In this document: positions 13,565 through 24,434 of the stretch, in pieces
Numbering within the stretch: the stretch's first letter is position 1
Layout of the letters: the number at the start of each line of letters is the position of its first letter
Assembly: GCA_026874595.1 (NCBI GenBank)
Contig: CM049308.1
Span: forward strand, 45,579,327-45,643,326
Direction of reading: 5' to 3'
Length of the DNA stretch: 64,000 bases
Source: Sipunculus nudus
Taxonomy: Eukaryota; Annelida; Sipuncula; Golfingiida; Sipunculidae
The notes under the pieces: model-generated
The model's input: the letters and a program-made list of their open reading frames with translations, nothing else
What the model was told of the DNA's origin: nothing
Databases searched by the model: none
Position numbers and translations under genes: made by a program

Positions 13565-14010
13565 TATTGTGACCTTGACCTTTGACCTTTTGAACTCAAC
13601 TTCAATAGGCTTCTTCCCCTATTAGTAGGTAAGCCATATATGACAGATGGAAAGTATAGATTGAAAAGTTTGCCTGAAAATGACTCCACGCAAGAAGAGG
13701 GTGCTGTGAACTTGACCTTTGACCTCAAAATCCACAGGTCTTTCCCCCTGTTGGCAGAGAAGCGATATCAGTGCTGAAAGGTTTGAAATGAAAGGTCTAG
13801 CTTGAAATGTGTCCACAACCTTTTCAAAGAAGTGGATACTGTGACCCTGACCTTTGACCTTGTGACCTCAACATCTATAGGATTCTTCTCCCACTTAGTA
13901 GGTGAGCTATATGTGAAAGATCAAAGAATTGGGATGAAAGGTTTGGCTTAAAATGCATCCACAGGCTTTTCAAAGAAGTTGGTTCTGTGACCTTGACCTT
14001 TGACCTTGTG
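13565..14010 (+). repeat. Core minisatellite with nuclear-receptor-like sites
   Basis: Tandem units of about 135-150 bp. Four carry TGACCTTTGACCT, the reverse complement of a perfect DR1 (AGGTCA-A-AGGTCA), at 13576-13588, 13713-13725, 13848-13860 and 13994-14006. In the first and last the preceding bases also make TGACCTTGA, the inverse of the TCAAGGTCA extended half-site. The motifs are seen directly; any function is unknown. Confidence 0.8.
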
Positions 14011-14152
14011 ACCTCAAAATAATTATGGTTCTTCCCCTGTTGGTAGGTGAGCTGTATGTGAAAGATGGAAGGTTTGGGATGAAAATTTTGGCTAAAAGAA
14101 TTATTTCTGGGGGGTGCAAACACACCCCATAACTTCGAGAATATAGGTCGCA

Positions 14153-14158
14153 GTGACC
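14153..14158. repeat. Target-site duplication, left copy (GTGACC)
   Basis: Identical to the six bases at 20782-20787 that flank the other end of the transposon. The paralogous empty site at 59130-59135 has a single GTGACC in the same context. Confidence 0.9.
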
Positions 14159-14175
14159 CAGGCCTCGAAACTAAC
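14159..14175 (+). repeat. Left terminal inverted repeat of hAT element
   Basis: CAGGCCTCGAAACTAAC, a 17/17 match to the complement of 20765-20781. Beyond it lie four GTCCC motifs within about 90 bp. Confidence 0.92.
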
Positions 14176-14312
14176 TTTTTTCCTTATGGTCCCGGTACCG
14201 TCCCGAAATGCAGAATGAACCGTCCCGGGTACACAAATCACCGTCCCAGCTAGGACTCTCATGCCCCCCCCCCCCACCAAAAAACACACAACAACAATTA
14301 TACAACAATTAT

Positions 14313-14318
14313 TTTATT
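14313..14318 (-). terminator. Possible polyadenylation signal of the transposase
   Basis: AATAAA on the minus strand, about 1.0 kb past the transposase stop and 140 bp inside the left end. About 0.8 kb of that distance is the nested F element, so the original 3' UTR would have been near 200 bp. Only the hexamer is seen. Confidence 0.35.
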
Positions 14319-14432
14319 ACTCATCTGATTGGCAGAACCTGTGACATAGGGATTTGAGTGTTAACAGAATATAGTGTAAGTGGAGCAAGACTTTTTATGG
14401 AATCCATTGTAATTTAAAACTAAATGTCTCAG

Positions 14433-15233
14433 AACGACACGAATGCCCCCGCCTGGGGCAAATTAGAAACATTTGTAAAATTTTGAAAAATCTTTTAAGT
14501 TCAGGAGGTGTCGTATGGTCAAAAGTAGGTCAACAAGGGCAAAATGGAAACTCGATCTGTAACGAGTCATTATCAAGCAACACACCAAAAATCATGCCAG
14601 TATATGCAGGCATTGTGAAAAAAAATTCCATACATGTGCTATTTCCATAAAAATTTCTGTCTTTCATGAAATTTTCTATGTTTAGGAGCCGTAAAACAAT
14701 CAAAAGTAGGTTAACCGGGACGAAACGCGAACCCGATCTGTAACTGTCATTATCTGCCCACACATAAAAAATCAGGGTGGTATCTGCAGGCATTGAGGAA
14801 AAAAAGTCAGTACATATGCATTTGTTATGAAAATTTCTATTTTTCATGAAACTTTCTATGTTCAGGAGCAGTGAAATGGTCAAAAGTAGGTCAACTAGGA
14901 CAAAACAAGAACTCGATCTGTAACTGGTCATTATCTGCCTACACACCAAAAATCAGGCCCGTATCTGCAGGCACTGCTAAAAAAAGTCCATACATATGCA
15001 ATTTTTTATGAAATTTTCTATGTTAGAGCACCGTCAAATGGTCAAAAGTAGGTCAACTGGGACAAAACATGAACTCGATCTGTAACTGGTCATTATCTGC
15101 CCACACACCAAAAATCAGGCCAATATCTGCAGGCATTGCGAAAAAAAGTCCGTACAACTGTTTGATTTCGGAAGGACGGAAGGACGGACATGGGTAAAAC
15201 TATATGCCCCGGCCACTTTGTGGCGTTGGCATA
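14433..15233 (+). mobile_element. Family F HINE nested in the hAT element
   Basis: Four tandem core units of about 165-180 bp, each with GTAGGTCAAC, GAACTCGATCTGTAACTG and CAGGCATTG. They are followed by GGAAGGACGGAAGGACGGAC and the 3' hairpin at 15204-15232 (outer stem decayed in this copy). ATGCCCC near 14443 matches the left arm of the 3' hairpin and may mark the 5' end; that border is uncertain. A second copy is at 28738-29708. The arrangement matches mollusc pearl/DTC84-type elements. Open frames here are translations of the repeat. Confidence 0.7.
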
Positions 15234-15328
15234 AAAATATATATTACAGGTTCTCTTAAAACTATATTGATAATAAAGAAGCAAGATTTGACCAGACTTA
15301 GAAATTAGTGACAGATTCTAGTGGCAAT

Positions 15329-16048
15329 TCATTCTGTGCCAAACAGGGGTCTCTTTGTTCTCTCCCCGCTGACCCACCACCTGCTGATGGCATTTATAGG
15401 ATTGAAATTTGTTACTGAAGGACCCTCCATAGATATATGAAGGAGGTGACCTAACATCTCATTGCTGAGACTGGATCTCCAGTCAGACTTTACTCGTTTC
15501 ATTGCTGAAAAACCACGTTCACAGCAGGCGGTGCTCATGGGGTAAACCATGTGGATTTCGCATAAAACTTGAAAATTGGGAAACTGGTCTGCCTCAGCAA
15601 TGGTACCTTGCAACAAACGTTGCCATAGGGTTTGTGGCCGGATATGCATGAAATGCCTGTAAACCATGACTTTTAAAAGTGGCCATTCCCTTCTAGCTCC
15701 ATCCACTGAAAAACCATTTACAAATTCAAGTAAATCCTTGAAATGATTCAGGAAAACATTGAGGTCTTGTTGGCCATATGATGCTAATTCCTCTGTTGGG
15801 GCATCTTTATCTGGCCAGTTGACAGTATTGAAAATGTTCTGAGACGCTTTTAACACTCCCTCCTCGAGGTTCCCAAATCTCAGAGTAATAAAGTCACAGA
15901 GGCTGTCTATTAACTGATCCCGGATGGCCTCAAAGGACGTCTCAGCATCTTTGCTGTGACAGGTCAGCGGAATACCCTGATAAGAGCTTCCATGATCTCC
16001 AGTTTCAACGGTTTCAATAAACTTTATGAGTTTTGGGCCAGGGTGGAT
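15329..16048 (-). CDS. hAT transposase, 3' exon (dimerisation domain, ZNF862-like)
   Basis: This exon encodes the C-terminal third of the transposase: 239 residues and a TGA at 15331-15329. The acceptor is CTATTGCAG ending at 16049, in phase 0, matching the phase-0 donor of the preceding exon. From residue about 140 it shows the hAT dimerisation region: LWQRLLQ, then VYPMSTACCERGFSAMKR at 168-185, then DWRSSLSNEML. The ERGFS glutamate (exon residue 177) is at the position expected for the third acidic catalytic residue of hAT transposases. Animal genes of the ZNF862 type derive from such transposases, but here the gene lies between matching terminal repeats, so it is a transposon gene. No stop or frameshift is present. 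The exon could start elsewhere only if another acceptor is used. Confidence 0.85.
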   Translation of the reverse strand: MHPGPKLIKFIETVETGDHGSSYQGIPLTCHSKDAETSFEAIRDQLIDSLCDFITLRFGNLEEGVLKASQNIFNTVNWPDKDAPTEELASYGQQDLNVFLNHFKDLLEFVNGFSVDGARREWPLLKVMVYRHFMHIRPQTLWQRLLQGTIAEADQFPNFQVLCEIHMVYPMSTACCERGFSAMKRVKSDWRSSLSNEMLGHLLHISMEGPSVTNFNPINAISRWWVSGERTKRPLFGTE

Positions 16049-17186
16049 CTGCAATAGATATGTAGTAAACAAAGTCTCAGACTTGTAATACACATGAAAC
16101 ATTAATAGTTGGATAAAAACAGACTAGTTTGAGACGGTAAGTAACATTTAAGATAAGAAGGTAAGTAGCAAATGAATGTTTGTATCCGAGTCACTTTGGA
16201 TGAATAAGGTGAGTTTTAAAATATATACTTTGTCTTTCACAGTGAGTAGAAAAAAAACTTTTGTTATAAATTTTTTTCAGATTAGTATGTTTATTTTTAA
16301 TCTGCTTTTTCAGATACCAGAAAAAGTACTACACAGAATTATTTTTAAAAAGGTGACCTATGGGTCATGATACTCAACTGACAAGCATGACTTGTGACAT
16401 TTATGGCCTAACATTGATTTTTTAAAAAGCATATTTCATAATTTGCCACTAGTGATCAAACTTTGCAGGATGACAGGAATATCATATGTATCTGATTAAA
16501 GCACATTTCAGGATGGAACAATGCTGATTCCTGCGGTAGTATAATACTGTGTCATGACTGATATTCATCAATCTCAAAATAACCATTAAACCTACAGGAA
16601 AAATAGATTGCACCAGTGACTGGCTTCATATAACAGGCTAAGCTTTCCACGATGAACAGGGGTGGTAAATTTAAAAACAATCTATGAACTATATTTATGG
16701 ATTTTATCATAAATTCACATTTGTTAGCAACTTTTGCAGAACTGCTTGACCCAATATTGTTCAAACTTTGAATGGTAACTGGGAAAATTGGCCATAAATA
16801 TACATGATATAAATTTTATTATAATTTTTTATTTAAAAAAAATCAGAGCTAAACTGTCACACTGAAGTCAGTTGTGGCACCTCAGAATCAATCTTGAACT
16901 TGCATAGAAAGTTCCACGTCTTGTGAAATTGGTAAAAAGAACAACAAATCAGCCTCACAGACAAGATCTGAAAATATTTAAACAGGCTCTGTCCACAGAT
17001 CCATATCTATAGACATAGAAATTGTAAAAAGCCATCCCAGTTTTTTCCAGTTTAATAATATCATCTGCTAAGGGACTCGCGGCTGGCTTGAAGGACAACC
17101 GACAAAGACCCATCGCTATAGCTCAACATGACCAACATTCAGTTAAGCTATATATGAAATAAAAATATGAAATTAGATTCACTAAC
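16049..17186 (-). other. Transposase intron (inferred)
   Basis: Donor AGG|GTTAGT at 17187/17186 and acceptor TTGCAG at 16049. Both flanking reading frames end and begin at codon boundaries, so joining them keeps one frame. About 800 of the 1,138 bp is a nested HINE; the rest is AT-rich and unremarkable. Confidence 0.75.
16349..17150 (+). mobile_element. Degenerate family A-type HINE in the transposase intron
   Basis: Begins AGGTGACCTATGGGTCATGA followed by ACTCAACTG and ends ...AAAGACCCATCGCTATAGCTC followed by a decayed GTTAAGCTA. This is the end structure of the 56906-59313 element with several substitutions; the terminal hairpin no longer pairs well. It is antisense to the gene. Confidence 0.6.
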
Positions 17187-18614
17187 CCTCATTGCTACAA
17201 GTGCCACTGTTGTACGTTGAAGACCATCAGCTACCATTTGCAAAGTTACATCATCTTGCTGAAAGAGCAAGCTTAACACCTTGAGTTCATCCAAAACATC
17301 AAGCAGGAAGTGGATGAAAAGCAACATTTTGTGGCTGGACAGACTTTTTCTGACCTGGCGGGCTCTTCCTTTCATTGTTGCACTCGCCTTATGGTCACAA
17401 GAATCACTAGCATGATTTTTAAAATGGATCATGATTGGACTGTAATTTTGAACTAGAGCACCAAGTGCTCTGGACATGTGAGGCAGCCAGCGGGTACCCC
17501 GAGCATTGACAGGTTTTAAAATATCAATTCCAAGAGCTTCCGCTACTGCTTTAAGTTCCCTTGTGGCTTTGGCGGAGTAACTGTAGTGTTTGAAAACTCC
17601 ATGAAGTGTTTCATTCACTTCTCTTAGTAAAGGGATATGCTTTACTGCATCGAGAGCTGACAGTTCTAATCTGTGGGCAACACAATGAATGGTTACAACC
17701 CAGGGACAAATATCTTTTAACTTGGCAGCTACACCATTTTGCTTTCCCATCATTACTGATGCTCCGTCAGCACCAAATCCAACTAGCCGGGACCGCAAGT
17801 CCTGATTATTGAGCCCAATCTGCCCAAGTCCAGCTATAATGGCATTTAGAATACCCTGAGCATGAGCATGTTCTAGAGAGACAATAGCAACCAGGCAGTT
17901 GACCGGATTTCCTTCAGTTACATGCCTTACATAAATGAGTTCCTGGTCAAGGCTGCTTCTGTCCATTGATGAATCTGACATCACAGAAAAGAATCTGGCA
18001 TTTTTCAGCCTCTGTGTCTTGTCTTCCATAAAAGACTCTCCAATAGCTTTCACAAAATGTCGGCAACCATGATCGTTTCTGTATGTACTACCCATGTCCA
18101 GACCATTTTTGCAATGTAATTCAACAATTTTGGGGAAGAAGGTAAACGGGGCCTCCTCCTTTGCAATGAAGTAGGCACAGTTAAATAGCTTCTCTAATTT
18201 CTCCCGAACAGCAGCATCCATGTTTTGGAATGAACTGACAATCGGGGCTTGTGCAGGGGCTTCTTGCACACTCTTAGCACCAACACAGTCCAAGTGACTC
18301 CTTGTTGAAGCATGATCTTGTAGTGTTCTGATTCTGATTTTAGACCCCCCTACTCCACAAACCAATGTATTGTTTCTTGAAATTTTGGGGAATTCTCTGC
18401 ATAGAGAACAATACATAACTGTTTCTTGCTCATCATGATTCACCCAGTCATAAATTTTCTTCCAATTCTCTTTAAAACACCTTTTCCGTTTGCTCTCGTA
18501 CTTTTTTTTTTTAGAACAACAAGATATAGGTGCAGACTTCCCTTCTGAGGAACACGTGGCTTGACTTCCATCCACAGGGTTTGGGGTATCATTTTGGGGT
18601 TCTTTGAGTTTCTC
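17187..18614 (-). CDS. hAT transposase, main exon (zinc finger and catalytic core, ZNF862-like)
   Basis: 476 uninterrupted codons after an acceptor-like TTAAATTGCAG, ending at the donor AGG|GTTAGT. In order: a basic stretch (KKKKYESKRKR, residues 35-45) that could be a nuclear signal; a C-x2-C...H-x5-H zinc finger of the TTF/BED kind (C69, C72, H101, H107) for DNA binding; an RNase H-like core with FFSVMSDSS (D214) and VGFGADGASVMMG (D283) as the likely first two catalytic acids; HCVAHRLEL (310-318), typical of this hAT group; and GTRWLPHM around W376. The third acid and dimerisation region are in the next exon, giving at least 715 residues. The protein would cut and rejoin its own element's ends in the nucleus. 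The true start codon is not in this exon: the first in-frame ATG falls at the zinc finger, so a short upstream exon is expected but not identified. Family membership is firm; activity is unknown. Confidence 0.87.
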
Positions 18615-20764
18615 CTGCAATTTAACACATAAATAATAAAGATAATTATAAGATTAAGCGCTCGGTTTCTCAGGGACATTTTATGGACAAAAAACTGAAC
18701 TGAAATATGCTGAAGTACCCACACACCTTTTAATGATAATATAGAACAGTTACCTTGCTGCTCAGGTATAAAAAAAAGTGGGCGGTTTATCAAGGGTAAA
18801 GGCTGTTAAATTTAATGAAAGATCTGTACTACTTTCTGGCATATATCAGCAGGATAGTTTAACTTTTAATTAAAAGAAAAAGGAAATCTAATTATAAATA
18901 ATCTGCCTAATTGACAATGCAGTTTCTACAAATAAAACCGACTTGAACTGTTTATAGTTTTAGCCATAATTTTAGCCAAATATGTGCTGTTAATACTAAA
19001 TAATAGTTAAATAATCAGGTTAAGAAGTCCAAACGTTTTCAAATTTTGATAGTGCGGCATGCAACATCGATCGCCGGAGGCTGTGTTCATTCAATAGGGC
19101 CCGTTAGGATATATTTTCACGATGTGCCGTATTCTATTACTGCAAAATATAAATATTGTTAGTGAATGCAGAATACCCCGGTAGCGTCACCTGGTGTTTG
19201 CGTAAGAGACTAAGAATGTGGTGACCATGGAAAAAGTTACAACACAAACGTCAATAGGTCTTCAGCTGATGTCCAAACGAAACTGGTGACATTGTACAAA
19301 TTTTACCTTGATCATGATAGCTAGACTGAAGAAATTTCTGGTGTGGGACAAGTTAATTTGCACAATATGCGCGGGACACTCCAGGGGTACATGGCGGGAA
19401 CACGTGGACATAATTAATTGCATGAGACTTCCAGGCCAAAACCGATGACCGCTGTGGGAATCCCTATCCAAATTATCACATGTTGTCCACACTCGGTTAA
19501 TTAGCATATAATGGACACCTATTTAATGATTAAACGCGCAACTCCGCATATGCAAATACATGTGGTGCGCAGTTTTATTAGCGATCAGCATACACTGTCA
19601 CTGACACATTTTCCAGTGCAACCGTCGTGCCCAAGAACTTCCATGTGCTGTGTAATTTACAGATACGGCACACAGTGGTCTATCTCTGGCTTTGTGTCAT
19701 TATGGTACACGGACATTAACAAGATTAACAGAGGAGAGTTTTGTAATTATTACGCTGATTTACTTTGACATTTGACAAAGACATTCAATATTCAGTCGCC
19801 TAAAATTCTGTCATTTAAAATTTTCTTTCGGCATTCTTGCTGGACTTTCGTTTTTGGCGAAGTATTATATATAATGCGCGCGGGCCCTGTCTCTATATTG
19901 TCTTCATTGCGTATATGATATATGCTTACTCGGGGAAAATTTTAATAGGGAACCCTGCTCTTCCAAAATTGCCAACTTGGTTGCTGCGAATTAATGATAT
20001 GCGAGGTGCTGTCTCTGCAGCGCAATATGTAAGCCCCTGTGATCCTTGGTATGAAAACAACTGACCAATGCCAATGGCGAACAGCTTCTAAACTAAAGTT
20101 ATAGTAAACAACATTCATTCATGATGGACATTTGTCTCGTCCCAAGACGCTTTATTCCGATTGTGGACATATGTTTATGGAAATTTCTGTGACTTGGACC
20201 AATCATTTTAATGCATCGTAAATTATACAGAGTTACACGCTTGTGATGCTATTACTATTAGACCCAGCATAACTTTTTAAAAATACGATGTCCCGTATCA
20301 ACTAATTTCTAAATCTTTGATGCATAATGTGTCGTTAACTGTTAATAATTAAAATAATACAGATTGAATAGGCAAGGGTTAATGACTGCACACCTTACTA
20401 CTGGTCACCGTGAATCCAAATCTGGTCAGGTCCAAATCAGCGATTCTTCACGCGGCCGACTGGTACAAAAATTCTTAACCGCGGGTCCGCGCGTACACGT
20501 GTCTAATAAGGACGCTGTGTTGTATTACATGATACGATATTATGTATCAATGACACTTGACAGGAGCAACATTCTAGACTGGACGGCAGCAGCTGTGTTG
20601 TGTGTACCACTCCTTTTCCGTCTTTGCAAAACACATAAAATATGAACTGTGATAAAAAATTTGCTGAGATGTTCCGAGGGTTTCTACCGTCCCAGCCTCG
20701 TCCCGGACGGCAAATATGATCGTCCCGAGCAAAACTCCGATCGTCCCCGGGACGACGGGACGCC
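18615..20764 (-). promoter_or_regulatory. 5' region of hAT element: leader, missing first exon and promoter (inferred)
   Basis: These 2.1 kb lie between the main exon and the right terminal repeat, upstream of the transposase. The sequence is not repeated elsewhere in the window and has more CpG than its surroundings (around 19060-19090 and 20440-20510). Short open frames on both strands have no recognisable domain. The promoter and first exon must be here if the element is autonomous, but I cannot place them. Confidence 0.4.
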
Positions 20765-20781
20765 GTTAGTTTCGAGGCCTG
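20765..20781 (-). repeat. Right terminal inverted repeat of hAT element
   Basis: GTTAGTTTCGAGGCCTG, the exact complement of the left terminus. Repeated GGGACG/CGTCCC motifs occur in the 75 bp just inside it. Confidence 0.92.
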
Positions 20782-20973
20782 GTGACCTAATTTCAGGTTT
20801 GCAAGGAGATCTTTTTAGAACCTCTAAGACTGCATAGGGTTCATGGCCCTAGCCCCTACGGTTATGATTTGTGCCCTGCTAACGGACGGACGGCCGGCCG
20901 GACGGACAGACGGAAGGACGACGGACAAAGACCCATCGCTATAGCCCAGCATGACTGAAAGTCAGCTGAGCTA
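20782..20973 (+). mobile_element. Family A2 element, right part, with 3' hairpin
   Basis: Resumes with the duplicated GTGACC and continues TAATTTCAGGTTTGCAAGG exactly as in the paralogue after 59135. It ends with an ACGG/CCGG tract (20883-20926) and a variant hairpin at 20942-20973. Confidence 0.88.
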
Positions 20974-21206
20974 AATAAAAATTGAGGTTTTTCCTTAATT
21001 TCTCAAAGGAACGAAAGACCCAGTTTTTGGCTTGGTAGGAGATCTTGGGGACATCTAACATTATGCTGAATTTTGGATTCCTAGGTCTTATGGTTTCAAA
21101 ATGTGCCACATTTACGGACAGACGGACGGACAGACGGAGTAAGACTGACGGACGATGGACAATGGACCACAACTATAGCTCAGATGACTTATAGTCAGCT
21201 GAGCTA
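20974..21206 (+). mobile_element. Host family A copy (A1), last piece with 3' hairpin
   Basis: Resumes AAAAATTGAGGTTTTTCC, carries the ACGG-type tract at 21115-21160 and the canonical hairpin at 21176-21206. Together with 6860-7057 and 11734-11952 it rebuilds the order seen at 1-657. Confidence 0.8.
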
Positions 21207-24200
21207 AAAACAGGTCAATTTAGGTGGCACCACAAATCTGTAACTTCAAATATGAGTCATGTGATCAACATTTGCACAATACTTGGTAATGCTAGCTTCT
21301 GTCATTTCTGAGATTACTATGTCAGTATGCTTACCTAGCCAAATGACTAAGTTCAATTTTGTGTAACTTCGCTAAAATTCATCAAATGCAAACCATTTGA
21401 ATAAACTTGAGAGGGCTTGCCTCTGGGATCATTTCTGTAAAATATTAAACACTTTGGCTGGACCGTTTACAAGAAGAAGACTTTTAAAGTTTTTCAGCTT
21501 TTTCCCTAGCAGTAAACACAAAAATAATCTGATATGTGACAGATAATTGCATAAACTCTGGGGATGGTAGCTCCTGCTATTTCTGAGAAATTATGGGTTA
21601 ATGTACAGATGACCAATGATCCCCGTACAAAAAAAGGTCAATGCAGGTGGCGCCAGCAATACCGGAATTTCATATATGACTCATGTGACCAACTGTTTCT
21701 GAGATTGTAATTTTAGTATGCCTTTTTGGACAGACGTCCCCAAGCTCGAACCATACGAACATACTTGAGAGAGATGGTATAAAAGATTATTTCTATGAAA
21801 TATTGAACAATTTGAAAAGCTATCACAGATATATACATATGCCCAAGCTCAGACTGATATATCAAATCACTCCTGAGAAATAAGCAGGGACACACACTGT
21901 GCAAAAATTATTGTAGGTGGCACCACCAGTCTTGTATACGACAAAGCTATTCGATAGGTATAAATATGCCCAATTTCAGGATGATGTATCAAATTCCTCT
22001 ATAGAAATAAGCAGGCACAAAAGTCACACACTGTGCAAAAGTCATTGTAGGTGGTGACACCTGTCTTGTGAACGAGAAACCCATCAAAGACGTATAGACA
22101 GGTCAAAATATCAGGCCATGAGGCCAATACATCAAACTTACCTTAAGTCTGATGCAAGGGGCTGACCACGCTTAGGTGAGAAAGGCAGTTGCCCCGAGTG
22201 AAATGTGACAAATTTGCTTGCTCAGGCTACTGCACTGAGTGAACTCATGACCTGCACCTGGCTAGACTGGGTGAACTTTTGACCTGTACCTGGCTGCACT
22301 GAGTGAACTCTAGACCTATTGCCTATTCTGACACAGTTGGCAGTCTGCCAAAGCTATAAATAGATTGGCTCCACATGCAGCCCTGAGAGGCATGACACCC
22401 ATGAGGTGATCACATGGTGCCCATGAGGTGTTCACATGTCACCCATGAGGGGATCACATGCCTTGTGCTTGGCTGCACTGACTGAACTTTTGACCTATAT
22501 CTGGCTGCAATGAACTCTTGATCTATTGCCAAATCTGAAACAGTTGGCAGTTTCTTAACCTATTTAAATATACAGACACAATCTTAGCCTGTTGGCAAAT
22601 CTGTTTACACATACTGAAAGACTAAAATGCTAAAATGCATTTTTCAAGCTGACATATTCATAAACTTTTTATCAAAATATCTAGAATAATAAAAGATGAA
22701 TTTTTTTTCATAAATAAGATGAATCCCACAACATTTGATATATGACAGATTATTGCATAAAATCTGGGGATGGTAGTTCCTGCTATTCTGAGAAATTATG
22801 GGTTAATGTACAGATGACCACCCCCGTACAAAAAAGGTCAATGCAGGTGACCACCATCATATATGGCTCATGTGACCAACACTGGCAGAAATTTGGTGAT
22901 GATAGCTCCGGCCATTTCTGAGATTGTCATTTTAGTATGCTTTTTCGGACAGATGACTAGGTTCAACTTCCTGTAATTCAGCAAAAATTCACTGAACTTT
23001 GAACCATTTGAACAAACTTGACAGAGATGATATAAAAGATTATTTCTGTGAAATATTGAACAAATTGGCTTGACTGTTTCAGAGGAGAAGATTTTTTAAA
23101 GTTTTTTTAGCTTCTTCTCTATAAAATCTGTAAAATGCAGATTTTTCAGATGGCTAATTTTTGGCATTAAATTTCATGATGCTAGCTCCAGTCAATTCAA
23201 TAGTATGAGTTAACGTATACCTGTGATTGTAAACACTGCCTGGCATGAGGAATATCTAAAATCATAAATCTACATTTTTAAAAAGTTTTTAAAAAACATT
23301 CTTGTCAATATTAACCAAAGATAACCTGAAATCTAAATGTCTGGAGGCATGATGTAACGGATGCTGATAAACTGGTTCCAGGCTAGATGTATCTGCTTCA
23401 CACAGCTAACATATATGGTAAAATGACTCAATTCAATCTTTAAAATTCAGCCAAAATTCATTTTTTGGAACAGTAAAAGACAATTATTATTAGAATGATT
23501 CAGGGAATTATTCTTGCAAAATATTTAACAAACTGGCCAAAGTATCAACATTTTGTAGGTTTATAACTCATATGGGAAAATACAGCAAAATGGCAAAGTT
23601 CAGCTTCCCATAACTCGGCCAAAAATCATTGAACCAAAACCATTTGAACAAACTTGAATTATCAACTTCTAAGGATAATTATTGTGTGAGATTTAAGAAT
23701 TTGGCCCAGTGGTTTTTGAGAAGAAGATCTTTGTAGCCACTGAGTTAAAATGGGCTGTTATGGCATATGACTAAATTCAGCTTCCCATAACTCAGCCAAA
23801 AGTCACTGAACTGAGACCATTTGAACAAACTTCAGAAAGCACTACCCTAGGATCATTTCTGTGTGATATTCAACAATTTGGCCATATGGTTTCAGAGAAG
23901 AAGTTTTTTGTAGCTGTCAGTATGATATGGGCACTGATGACCCCTGTACAAAAAAAGGCCGATGCAGGTGGCGCCACCAATACCTCAATTTCAGATATTA
24001 CTCATGTGACAAACATTGGCATAAAATTTGGGGATGATAGCTCCAGCCGTTTCTAAGATTGAAATTTTAGTATGCTTTTTTGGACAGATGACTAAGTTCA
24101 ACTAGCTGTAACTCGGCCAAAAATCACCGAACTTAAACCATTCAAACATACTTGAGAGAGATTGTTCAAGGGATCATTTCTGTGAAATATTGGACAATTT

Positions 24201-24434
24201 GGCTGAACAGTTTCGGAGAAGAAGATTATTAAAGCTTTTTTAGCTTTTTCCCTATAAAATCTAAGAAAATGCAGTTAGCAAAAAAACAAGCAAAATCCGA
24301 TAGAGATTTTTAGATGACTAATCTTTTGCATAAAATTCTGTGATACTAACTCTTGCCATTTTCAAGATAGTATAGGTTAACGTACAGACGACGGACGACG
24401 CCACGCCATCGCATAAGCTCACAGGTTCGCTAAC
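21207..24434 (+). mobile_element. Family C HINE, 5'-incomplete copy
   Basis: Follows the body of the 7058-11733 element: GGTGGC-CCA palindrome segments, the TGATCACATG minisatellite (22396-22462), the AACTCAGCCAAAA tandem core (about 23420-24290) and the ACGACGG/CACAGGTTCGCTAA end at 24385-24434. The 5' AGGCCTACAGG end is absent. No genes. Confidence 0.65.

Larger units (their letters stand above)
11953..14158 (+). mobile_element. Family A2 element, left part, split by the hAT transposon
   Basis: The 5' terminus at 11953 reads AACAAGTGACCCATGGGTC followed by GCTCAGCTGCC. The body follows the same order as the uninterrupted paralogue at 56906-59135, including tandem core units of about 140-150 bp with GTGACCTTGACC (13550-14060) and the segment CATAACTTCGAGAATATAGG. 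It breaks off after GTGACC at 14153-14158 and resumes at 20782. No genes are visible; open frames here repeat in the paralogue. Confidence 0.85.
14159..20781 (-). mobile_element. Full-length hAT-type DNA transposon (6,623 bp)
   Basis: Perfect 17-bp terminal inverted repeats (CAGGCCTCGAAACTAAC at 14159-14175 and its complement at 20765-20781) and a perfect 6-bp target duplication bound the element. GTCCC/GGGAC motifs cluster inside both ends (14188-14247 and about 20688-20762), like the subterminal transposase-binding repeats of hAT elements. It carries a two-exon hAT transposase read leftwards. It has acquired an F element on the 3' side of the gene and a HINE in the intron. Identity of termini and duplication, plus a long open gene, fits a fairly recent and possibly autonomous copy. 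hAT elements usually make 8-bp duplications, so the 6-bp length is notable. The exact subfamily is not assigned. Confidence 0.88.

Noticed and set aside
14530-14949. 139-codon frame in the F element, with a similar one at 29346-29756
   Set aside because: Translation of tandem core units; not continuous in all copies and no family resemblance.
15329-18614. A domesticated host gene (ZNF862-type) rather than a transposon gene
   Set aside because: Matching terminal inverted repeats, target duplication and an empty paralogous site show that it is part of a transposon.
18440-18793. 117-codon minus-strand frame overlapping the transposase exon
   Set aside because: It is a shifted frame crossing the acceptor at 18615; the zinc-finger frame is clearly the real one.
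18754-18842. Candidate first exon of the transposase: ATG at 18842-18840 and an AAG|GTAACT donor at 18754/18753
   Set aside because: The frame from that ATG meets a TGA just after an 8-T run, so it does not join in frame. A run-length error could explain it, but the sequence as given does not support it.
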